NCBI GenBank assembly: GCA_013694835.1
Contig: JACDBP010000223.1
Coordinates: 1-7,827 of the forward strand
Reading direction: 5' to 3'
Origin: Chloroflexota bacterium
GTDB taxonomy: Bacteria > Chloroflexota > Limnocylindria > Limnocylindrales > CSP1-4
Length of the DNA stretch: 7,827 nucleotides
A program made the translations under genes and the position numbers. The notes under the pieces were generated by a model that did no database searches, was not told the origin of the DNA, and was given only the letters and a program-made list of their open reading frames with translations. Of the stretch, positions 1-5,287 are shown one piece after another; the first letter of the stretch is position 1; each line of letters starts with the position of its first letter.

Positions 1-1204
1 CGCGCCGCCCTTCCCCGGCGCGTTCCCTGAAGCGGGCGGGACGTTGGTCTCGACGCCGCCACCGATGGCCGTCCGCGTGGTCCCGCCGCCGCCGCCGGCG
101 GTGATCCTGCCGCCGGGCGACCCGTACGCCGGTGAGTGGCAACCGGGCGGCATGGTGCCGTATACGGAAGAGCCCGAACGGACCCGCTCCACCCCGTGGG
201 GCTGGGTTGCAGGGTTGCTGGGCCTGCTGGTGCTGCTCGTGGGAGGAGCGTTGCTGTTCGCGTTGCTGACGGGCAACCGCCCTGGACCCACCCCGTCCCC
301 GACGCTGCTGGTGACGGTGCCGAGCTTCGTGGACCGGAGCCTGGCGGACGCCCAGGCACTCGCCGAGCAGCGCGGCGTGACGGTGGTCGTCGGCGCCACG
401 GAACCGCGCGACGACAAGGAACCGAATACGGTGCTGGCCCAGGATCCAGCGAGCGGAACCCAGATCCCCGCGACCCAGGCGGTCCGGCTGACCGTCTCCA
501 CCTCGGGCGCGACGGTGCTGGTGCCCGCGCTCCGCGGGCTGACCGAGCCCGAGGCGCAGGCCGCCATCGTCGACGCGGGGCTGACGGTCGGTCGGCGCAG
601 CGAGGCGTTCGATCCGCAGGTGCCGCTCGATCGCGTCATCAGCAGCGACCCGCGCGTGGGGCTCGCCCTGGCCAGAGGCAGCCCCGTCGATTACGTCATC
701 TCCCTGGGTCCGCCGCCGACGCCGTCGCCCACCCCATCCCCGAGTCCATCGCCGAGCCCGAGTCCATCGCCCTCGCCCTCGCCGTCGCCTACCCCGTCCC
801 CGTCGCCCACGGCCTCCCCAAGCCCGTCGCCATCGCCGACCCCGGAACCCACCGCCTCGCCGACACCGTCGCCATCGCCGACACCGTCGCCATCACCGAC
901 CCCGGACCCGACACCGTCGCCCAGCCCGTCGCCATCGCCGAGCCCGTCGCCCAGCCCGACTCCGGTCGTCGTGGGGTCGTACTTCTGCCAGGACGTGGCG
1001 ACGGCCCGCGCCGCGATCGAGGCCGCCGGTCTCGTCGCCAACGTCACGCCTCCACCGCCGGTATCCGACGACACGTGGCTCGTGCAGACCCAGGCGCCAT
1101 TGCCCGGTGAGGAGGCGCCGCCAGGCAGCACGGTCGAGCTCGGCGTCATCGATCCGCTTACGCCGTGCGTGACCCCGCCGCCGAGCGCCTCCCCGACCCC
1201 GTGA
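1..1204 (+). CDS. PASTA-domain membrane protein, probable C-terminal half of a PknB-type Ser/Thr kinase (5' partial)
   Basis: The reading frame is open to the left edge, so the gene starts outside the window; the TTG at 44 is only the first possible in-window start. Counting from that TTG, residues 1-50 are a Pro-rich juxtamembrane linker, about 52-76 form one transmembrane helix, about 88-154 and 156-222 are two PASTA domains, 223-307 are an almost pure Pro/Ser/Thr spacer, and about 308-370 are a third PASTA domain, followed by a short Pro/Ser tail. PASTA domains bind peptidoglycan fragments outside the cell and are typical sensor modules of PknB/Stk1 kinases. The cytoplasmic Pro-rich linker followed by a helix and PASTA repeats is the layout of such kinases, but no kinase domain is visible here, so that part is inference. 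Cys315 and Cys375 flank the third PASTA domain and could form a disulfide. Alternative: a non-kinase PASTA protein or a penicillin-binding protein tail. The stop overlaps the thioredoxin start. Confidence 0.85.
   Translation, partial: APPFPGAFPEAGGTLVSTPPPMAVRVVPPPPPAVILPPGDPYAGEWQPGGMVPYTEEPERTRSTPWGWVAGLLGLLVLLVGGALLFALLTGNRPGPTPSPTLLVTVPSFVDRSLADAQALAEQRGVTVVVGATEPRDDKEPNTVLAQDPASGTQIPATQAVRLTVSTSGATVLVPALRGLTEPEAQAAIVDAGLTVGRRSEAFDPQVPLDRVISSDPRVGLALARGSPVDYVISLGPPPTPSPTPSPSPSPSPSPSPSPSPSPTPSPSPTASPSPSPSPTPEPTASPTPSPSPTPSPSPTPDPTPSPSPSPSPSPSPSPTPVVVGSYFCQDVATARAAIEAAGLVANVTPPPPVSDDTWLVQTQAPLPGEEAPPGSTVELGVIDPLTPCVTPPPSASPTP
710..964 (+). repeat. Pro-Ser/Thr low-complexity coding repeat (PASTA spacer)
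   Basis: This C-rich stretch encodes about 85 residues of alternating Pro with Ser or Thr, broken by occasional Ala, Glu or Asp. It contains short tandem units; for example an 18-base unit beginning ACACCGTCGCCATC at 863 recurs at 881 with one mismatch. The composition keeps other frames and the opposite strand open, which creates spurious ORFs here. It separates PASTA domain 2 from PASTA domain 3 and is probably an extended, wall-spanning spacer whose length may vary by slippage. Confidence 0.85.
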
Positions 1205-1563
1205 CGGTCGGCTCCGAGCGGCGCGGCGGTGGCGAGGACGGCCCGAGCCGGTTCGAGGCCACCGATGCCACGTTTCGCTCCGCCGTGCTGGAGTCCGAGC
1301 TGCCCGTCCTGGTCGACTTCTGGGCGCCCTGGTGCGCCCCCTGCCGGCTGGTGGCGCCGGTGGTGGAGGAGCTGGGCCGCGAGATGGCGGATCGACTGCG
1401 CGTCGCCACCCTCGATATCGACGAGAACGTCGCGGTGGCCACCGAGCACCAGATCTTCTCGATCCCGACGCTCGTCCTGTTCAAGGGCGGCCGCGAGGTG
1501 GAGCGGGTGATCGGCTTCAAGCGCAAAGCTGACCTTGTGATCCGCCTGTCACGCCATCTGTAG
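1201..1563 (+). CDS. trxA: Thioredoxin
   Basis: A 120-residue cytoplasmic thiol-disulfide oxidoreductase of normal thioredoxin length, with a slightly long hydrophilic N-terminus of about 17 residues. The active site is WCAPC at residues 44-48, preceded by the conserved VDFWA strand with the buried Asp39. The cis-proline loop is FSIPT, with Pro89, and the C-terminal GG turn and final helix are present. CAPC in place of the usual CGPC is a common variant and should keep redox activity. I chose GTG at 1201 because it overlaps the TGA of the PASTA gene in a GTGA junction and fits family length. An in-frame GTG at 1165 would add 12 residues, but it lies inside the upstream gene and those residues do not look like thioredoxin. 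There is no signal peptide, so it is not an extracytoplasmic Trx. Co-translation with the putative kinase suggests a shared transcript. Confidence 0.93.
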   Translation: MTVGSERRGGGEDGPSRFEATDATFRSAVLESELPVLVDFWAPWCAPCRLVAPVVEELGREMADRLRVATLDIDENVAVATEHQIFSIPTLVLFKGGREVERVIGFKRKADLVIRLSRHL

Positions 1564-1633
1564 CCCGGCCAGTCACGGGCGGCATCAACCGCACGGACGT
1601 TCCATCGCGCCGAGGGCGCAGCGACCACCCGAC

Positions 1634-1650
1634 GAGCGTGACCGACGCTC
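1634..1650 (+). terminator. Short inverted repeat after thioredoxin, possible terminator
   Basis: GAGCGT (1634-1639) and ACGCTC (1645-1650) form a perfect 6-bp stem around a 5-base loop, about 70 bases past the thioredoxin stop. There is no T-run after it, so it is at best a weak or factor-dependent terminator. A weaker 5-bp stem, GCCCG/CGGGC (1563-1580), sits directly at the stop codon. Confidence 0.25.
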
Positions 1651-1660
1651 CCGAAAGCCC

Positions 1661-1689
1661 TTCCCGTGTCAGCCGCTGGCAGCTACACT
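1661..1689 (+). promoter_or_regulatory. Candidate promoter placing transcription start at or next to the ATG (leaderless)
   Basis: TACACT at 1684-1689 keeps the critical -10 positions (TA...T). A poor -35-like TTCCCG at 1661-1666 lies 17 bases upstream. The -10 box ends 9 bases before the ATG at 1699, so transcription would begin at or within a few bases of the start codon. No Shine-Dalgarno sequence precedes that ATG, which agrees with a leaderless mRNA. This rests on pattern matching only. Confidence 0.35.
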
Positions 1690-1698
1690 GCTCGCCAC

Positions 1699-1947
1699 AT
1701 GGCGACATGGCGCTGCCCGCACTGCGGCACGCCCCAGGCGGAGTCCTCCCGCTGCTGGGTCTGTTCTCGGTCCGCCACCTCCTGCTCGACCTGCGTCCAC
1801 TTCCGGCGGTCGGTGGCCGGCCGCATCGGATATTGCGGGCTCGATCCCCGGCGGTCCCCGCTGGTCGGTGATGAGGTGCGCGGCTGCTGGACAGCGACGA
1901 CGAGCTCGCCGATCGGCCTGTTCGAGGAGGTCGGCGGCCGCTTCTGA
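1699..1947 (+). CDS. Small Cys-rich zinc-ribbon protein of unknown function
   Basis: An 82-residue soluble protein that I recognise only as a putative metal binder. The N-terminus holds a classic zinc ribbon: Cys6-x2-Cys9 (CPHC) and Cys19-x2-Cys22 (CWVC), nine residues apart. A second four-Cys set follows: Cys29-x2-Cys32 (CSTC), then Cys46 in a GYCGLD context and Cys63 before Trp64. The last 18 residues are plain and end in an acidic then Gly/Arg stretch. I chose ATG 1699 over upstream in-frame GTG 1666 because the zinc ribbon begins directly after it and a -10-like box sits at the proper distance. It has no signal peptide or membrane segment. It lies alone between the thioredoxin and a convergent gene. 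The two Cys clusters could hold two zinc ions, or one zinc and an Fe-S cluster; the sequence does not decide between them. Confidence 0.75.
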   Translation: MATWRCPHCGTPQAESSRCWVCSRSATSCSTCVHFRRSVAGRIGYCGLDPRRSPLVGDEVRGCWTATTSSPIGLFEEVGGRF

Positions 1948-1972
1948 GCCGCGGGCCCGCCCGTGAGCCGCG

Positions 1973-1991
1973 GAGCCGCCCCTGGCGGCTC
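1973..1991. terminator. Perfect 8-bp GC hairpin between convergent genes
   Basis: GAGCCGCC (1973-1980) and GGCGGCTC (1984-1991) pair perfectly around a 3-base loop. It lies in the 51-base gap between the zinc-ribbon stop and the stop of the Ig-domain gene on the other strand, where a bidirectional terminator is expected. Neither side has a T-run. GAGCCGCGG also occurs at 1946-1954 and 1965-1973, so the left arm is the third copy of a GAGCCGC word and alternative pairings are possible. Confidence 0.5.
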
Positions 1992-1998
1992 GCTGCGT

Positions 1999-3345
1999 CT
2001 AGTGGAACGTGAAGGGCGCGGTCTCCTGGATCGTCTCGCCACCGGGTAGCACCACGTGCACCGTGGCGAAGCCCTTCCCGGGCTGTGCCCCGTCGCGTGG
2101 CAGCGTCACCTTGTCCCAGCGGGCAAATCCGAGCTGGTCGGTCGTGGCCCGGTAGGTCGTCGTCGGCTGGCCGGGTGGCGAGAGCGTGAACGTGACGGGG
2201 GCATCGGGCACGGGCCGTCGGTCCGCGTCGCGCACCTGTGCCTGCAGCCAGATGGACGCCGGCAGTCTGGAGATCCGGATCCGTTCAGAGGAGATCCGGA
2301 GGCCGGCGGTCGGTCGGTTGTCGCTGCGCAACACCTGGACCCGGGCCTCGACCACGTTTCCGGCACGATCCTGTCCGGTCACCACGAAGACATTGGCGCC
2401 CACGATCATGGGCACGTCGATGGTGAACGCGCCGTTCCCGTCGGGCGGGGCGGGAAGGAACGTGCCGGTCGTGTCGTTTCGTACGCTGACCTGCTCGCCG
2501 CCGACGATGCGACCCTCGAGCGTGGCGTTCTCGGCGTTGATCACCTGGCCGTCGGCCGGTGCCGTGAGCTCCAGGCCCGGCGGCGTCTGGTCGACGGTGA
2601 CGATGATCGGCGTCGACTTCCGCGTTTCCCCTTGCGGACCCCGAACGGACGCCGTGATCCGGTGCCGCCCCACTTTCAGCGGGACGCTCCTGACCACGAA
2701 CGACGAGCCCGCGGGGAGCCGCGCGTGGCGGGCGACCTTCCCATCGACGTAGATGCGGATGCGCTGCCGACCACGTTGGGTGAGCCCGTCCGGGAGCGTG
2801 CCGGTGACATCGAACTCGAGGGTGCGGATGAAGACCGTTTCGGGCCCGGTGAGGGTCGGGCCCGATGGTCCGCTCGGCTGCGTGGTGGCCGCGGTGCCGC
2901 CTGGTGAGGGACCTCCCGCCGTGCCGTCAGCGGATGAGGTCGGCCCTGCGGCGACCCGGACCGAGCTGATGGCCGTGGCGCTGGCCGGAGGGCGGCCGCC
3001 GAACTCGCTGCCGGCGGCGGCCATCACGAGCGATGCGCCCAGCATCGTCATCGCGAGCACGACGCCGACCCTTCGCGACCACGGGATGCGCAGCCGACTG
3101 CGCGGCGCTTCGCTGGTGACCGAGCGACTGTTCGATCGGTGACGGCCGCCGGAACCTCCGGGGCCGCTTCGTCCTCCACCGCCGCCACCTTGCCCGCCGC
3201 CGCCTCGTCGGTCGCCGCCTCGACCGCCACCGTGCTGCGAACGCCGGACGCTGGCGCCGCCTCTTGAGCCGACCCCGCCGCCGCCCCGCCGGGGACCCGC
3301 GTTCCCATCTCCGGAGGGATGGGGTCGACGGGACGGTGCAGCCAT
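1999..3345 (-). CDS. Membrane-anchored Ig-like domain protein with Gly/Arg-rich N-terminus
   Basis: A 448-residue protein of unknown precise role. Residues about 20-70 are low-complexity Gly/Arg with RGG-like steps. Residues 81-92 are basic, and about 93-112 form one hydrophobic helix, a signal anchor or late signal peptide, with the Arg-rich side predicted to stay in the cytoplasm. A Gly/Ser/Thr/Pro-rich linker (113-165) follows, then three beta-sandwich regions. Region 1 is about 166-252, ending in a VDQTPP junction. Region 2 (254-339) has the pattern LTAPADGQVINAENATLEG...GANVFVVTGQDRAGNV, typical of bacterial Ig-like/glucodextranase-B-type modules. Region 3 (344-448) carries VRDADRRPVPDAPVTFTL, as in invasin-type or regulatory-like domains. 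No catalytic motif is visible, so adhesion, wall binding or scaffolding is inferred. ATG 3345 was chosen; an in-frame start at 3432 would add 29 residues reaching across the divergent promoter region. An internal start giving only a short signal peptide is also possible. Confidence 0.8.
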   Translation of the reverse strand: MAAPSRRPHPSGDGNAGPRRGGGGVGSRGGASVRRSQHGGGRGGDRRGGGGQGGGGGGRSGPGGSGGRHRSNSRSVTSEAPRSRLRIPWSRRVGVVLAMTMLGASLVMAAAGSEFGGRPPASATAISSVRVAAGPTSSADGTAGGPSPGGTAATTQPSGPSGPTLTGPETVFIRTLEFDVTGTLPDGLTQRGRQRIRIYVDGKVARHARLPAGSSFVVRSVPLKVGRHRITASVRGPQGETRKSTPIIVTVDQTPPGLELTAPADGQVINAENATLEGRIVGGEQVSVRNDTTGTFLPAPPDGNGAFTIDVPMIVGANVFVVTGQDRAGNVVEARVQVLRSDNRPTAGLRISSERIRISRLPASIWLQAQVRDADRRPVPDAPVTFTLSPPGQPTTTYRATTDQLGFARWDKVTLPRDGAQPGKGFATVHVVLPGGETIQETAPFTFH

Positions 3346-3416
3346 TCGCCGACGATTCTCGCACGCTCCGCGGCAACCGTGCAGCAGTACAGTTAGCGTA
3401 GGAGGAGGACCTTTGG
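3346..3416. promoter_or_regulatory. Divergent intergenic region between the Ig-domain gene and the folate operon
   Basis: This 71-base gap must carry promoters for both directions. On the minus strand GAGAAT lies nine bases upstream of the ATG at 3345, which could be a -10-like box for a short or absent leader, but no good -35 accompanies it. On the plus strand TACAGT at 3388-3393 is a -10-like hexamer without a recognisable -35. Neither call is firm. Confidence 0.25.
3400..3409 (+). promoter_or_regulatory. Unusually strong Shine-Dalgarno sequence
   Basis: AGGAGGAGGA lies 7 bases before GTG 3417 and 12 bases before the out-of-frame ATG 3422. Most other starts in the window have no purine-rich site, so this one stands out and is the main reason to place a start at 3417. 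Part of it could pair with CCTCC at 3455-3459, which might regulate access. Confidence 0.6.
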
Positions 3417-3932
3417 GTGCGATGTGGTGCACAGAGGTACGTCTGGTCGGACCACCTCCACCATGTACGCTACGTCCCCCTCGACAGGCAAGACCTTTCT
3501 AGGAGCTGTGTGGAGAGCACCCGGAGACCGATCCCGATCGCCGCGCGGGGCGGAGTGATCACGGAACCGCGAAACCAGCACGCGCCGGCACCGGCGCCCG
3601 GCCCGTATGGCCGCGTGCCGGCCCGCGCGCTCCGCCCGCTGGGCACGCTCCCGGCACCCGGATCTGGCGATCTGCCGATGGCCCGCTCGATGTTCGGGCT
3701 GCCGAACCTCCGTCGCAACGTCTGTCCCCACTTCTACATGACGAGCGCCCGCGGCCCGATCCCGATCCATGCGCCGCATCTGCTGAAGTCCCTGATGCGG
3801 CAGGACTCGAACGTCTCGCGCTGCCAGTTGCGCGGCGGCGTCCACCTCGACCAGAGCTATGCCTCGGATGTCTGCTTCTCGTCGCGCTTCAACCAGTGCG
3901 TGTTCTACGAGGACGAGCTCACCAGCCGTTGA
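3417..3932 (+). CDS. Small four-Cys motif protein heading the folate operon, function unknown
   Basis: 171 residues from GTG 3417, or 140 from GTG 3510. The first part is basic and Pro-rich with no fold I recognise. The C-terminal third carries a spaced four-Cys motif: Cys103 (VCPHF), Cys136, Cys153 and Cys161, the last followed by VFY. The spacing C-x32-C-x16-C-x7-C-x2-Y resembles, from memory, a four-Cys module in Chloroflexota and actinobacterial proteins beginning CPYLG and often fused to LysM; metal or Fe-S binding is unproven. The start is uncertain. GTG 3417 has the strong upstream ribosome site. GTG 3510 has AGGAG only four bases upstream, and the disputed 31 codons have G/C at third position in 21 of 31, against 26 of the next 31. 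There is no signal peptide or membrane segment. The stop overlaps the probable folC TTG start (TTGA), so the two are probably co-translated. Confidence 0.65.
   Translation: MRCGAQRYVWSDHLHHVRYVPLDRQDLSRSCVESTRRPIPIAARGGVITEPRNQHAPAPAPGPYGRVPARALRPLGTLPAPGSGDLPMARSMFGLPNLRRNVCPHFYMTSARGPIPIHAPHLLKSLMRQDSNVSRCQLRGGVHLDQSYASDVCFSSRFNQCVFYEDELTSR
3422..3502 (+). other. Possible 26-codon leader ORF with a four-proline run
   Basis: ATG 3422 opens a short frame, different from the Cys-motif frame, ending at TAG 3500-3502. The peptide starts MWCTEV and contains a GPPPPC segment. Its stop lies inside AGGAG (3501-3505), which would be the ribosome site for the alternative GTG start at 3510. This would fit a translated leader controlling the downstream start, but random short ORFs are common and the first GTG is an equally good explanation for the upstream ribosome site. 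Confidence 0.2.
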
Positions 3933-5287
3933 GCAGGCTCGTCGCGGACGAGGACCCGGCCTACCTGGAGGCGCTACGCGCCATCGAGGCACGAGGTCGC
4001 TTCGGCATCCGCCTGGGCCTGGCGCGGACCCGCGCGCTCCTGCATGCGACGGGCGATCCCCAGGCCGGGCTCCGGGGGCCGCTGATCGGCGGCACCAACG
4101 GCAAGGGCAGCGTCCAGGCGATGGTGGCCGCCGTGCTCCGCGAAGCCGGCCTGCGAGTCGGCCAGACGCCGAAGCCCCACCTGGTGAGCTACCGCGAGCG
4201 GATCGTCATCGACGGCTCGCCCATCGCCCCGCATGACTTCGCCGCGATCGTGGGCGAGGTGCTGGCCCACACGGACCGCGTTGCCCGGCGCCACGGCGAC
4301 CCCACCGAGTTCGAGGTGCTCACGGTCGCCGCGTTCAGCTGGTTCCGTCGGGCCGCGGTCGACGCGGCGGTCGTGGAGGTCGGGCTCGGCGGGCGGCTCG
4401 ACGCCACGAACGCGTGGGATGGCGGCGTTGCGGCCATCACGAACGTCGACCTTGATCACGTGGCCCAGTTGGGGGGCACGCTGACGGCCATCGGGCGCGA
4501 GAAGGCCGCCATCATCAAGCGCGGCGACCTCGCCGTCACGGGCGCGACCGGTGAGGGTCTCGTGCCCATCCGTCGCCGGGCGGCCCGGCTGGACGTCGCG
4601 CTGCGCGAGGTGACGCCGCTGGCGACCCGAGCGATGGACCGCCACGGCCTCGTGCTCGAACACCCGTCGCTGGGCGAGCTCCGGCTGGCGCTCCTGGGAC
4701 GCCACCAGGCGGCCAACGCGTCTGTGGCCATCGCCACGCTGGAGGCACTCGCCGAGGCGGGCCTCTGGAGCTGGGACTCGGTGTCGGTCCGTCGCGGCCT
4801 GGCGGCAGCACGCTGGCCGGGCCGCCTCGAGCTTCTCGCGGGGCCGCCGGAGGTGCTCCTCGACGGGGCGCACAACGAGGCTGGGATGCAGGCCCTGGCA
4901 GCGGCGTTGACGGACCTCCGCCCGGAGCTGTCCGCGGGTCGCGTGACCGTCCTGCTCGGCATCGCCGCGGACAAGGAGGTTCACGCGATGCTGCGCGAGC
5001 TCGCCGGCGCGGCGTCGCTGCGCAGCGCCCGTATCATCCCGACCACGATGTCAAGCGTGCGCGCCATGCCAGCCACCGAGCTGGCGGCTGCGTGGCGCGA
5101 TGCCGCCGCCAGCGTGGGCAGCGGTGCGGCCGGGTCCCTCGTCGACCAGACGATCGAACCGATCGGCGACTGGTCCGAGGCGCTCGATCGGGGGCTCCAG
5201 CAGGCGCTGATCGACGGGGGCCTCCTGCTCGTGGCAGGGTCGCTCTACCTGGTGGGCGACGTCCGCGGCCGGCTCGTGCCGGCATAG
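3929..5287 (+). CDS. folC: Bifunctional dihydrofolate synthase / folylpolyglutamate synthase
   Basis: A 452-residue Mur-ligase-family enzyme that adds Glu to dihydropteroate to make dihydrofolate, and further Glu to folates, using ATP in the cytoplasm. The ATP-binding P-loop is GTNGKGS at residues 55-61. PHLVSYRERI follows, the counterpart of the usual SPHL...ERI folate-side motif. Further on come EVGLGGRLDATN at 150-161, NVDLDH, REKAAIIK at about 190-197 (the FolC signature lysine region), WPGRLE at 296-301, and the C-domain LDGAHNEAG at 311-319. Length is normal. I chose TTG 3929 because it overlaps the previous TGA in a TTGA junction; GTG 3896 in the same frame would add 11 residues and overlap more deeply. 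The stop TAG 5285-5287 shares one base with the folP GTG. Where most homologues have Ser before PHL, this protein has Lys. Confidence 0.96.
   Translation: MSRLVADEDPAYLEALRAIEARGRFGIRLGLARTRALLHATGDPQAGLRGPLIGGTNGKGSVQAMVAAVLREAGLRVGQTPKPHLVSYRERIVIDGSPIAPHDFAAIVGEVLAHTDRVARRHGDPTEFEVLTVAAFSWFRRAAVDAAVVEVGLGGRLDATNAWDGGVAAITNVDLDHVAQLGGTLTAIGREKAAIIKRGDLAVTGATGEGLVPIRRRAARLDVALREVTPLATRAMDRHGLVLEHPSLGELRLALLGRHQAANASVAIATLEALAEAGLWSWDSVSVRRGLAAARWPGRLELLAGPPEVLLDGAHNEAGMQALAAALTDLRPELSAGRVTVLLGIAADKEVHAMLRELAGAASLRSARIIPTTMSSVRAMPATELAAAWRDAAASVGSGAAGSLVDQTIEPIGDWSEALDRGLQQALIDGGLLLVAGSLYLVGDVRGRLVPA

Noticed and set aside
710..964. CRISPR-like or non-coding tandem repeat
   Set aside because: Units are short, contiguous, without spacers, and in frame with a coherent Pro-Ser/Thr protein segment.
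136..1110. Long plus-strand ORF (324 codons) in another frame of the PASTA gene
   Set aside because: It overlaps clear PASTA domains and a membrane helix in the other frame; its product is Arg/Gly/Ala-rich with no domain, and the Pro/Ser repeat keeps all frames open.
691..1449. Minus-strand ORF (252 codons) with Gly-Asp/Gly-Val repeats
   Set aside because: It is the antisense reading of the Pro/Ser repeat and overlaps the thioredoxin active site; its repeats mirror the sense repeat.
2056..2907. Plus-strand ORF (283 codons) opposite the Ig-domain gene
   Set aside because: Rich in Arg, Gly and Asp without any recognisable fold, while the minus strand shows Ig-like patterns over the same bases.
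3434..3458. Riboswitch-like hairpin (GAGGT/ACCTC with inner GGT/ACC) in the folate operon leader
   Set aside because: Only 5+3 base pairs with a six-base bulge and no known folate (THF) riboswitch motif; could arise by chance.
3974..4984. Minus-strand ORF (336 codons) opposite folC
   Set aside because: The plus strand encodes an unmistakable FolC with all motifs; this is a GC-driven shadow.
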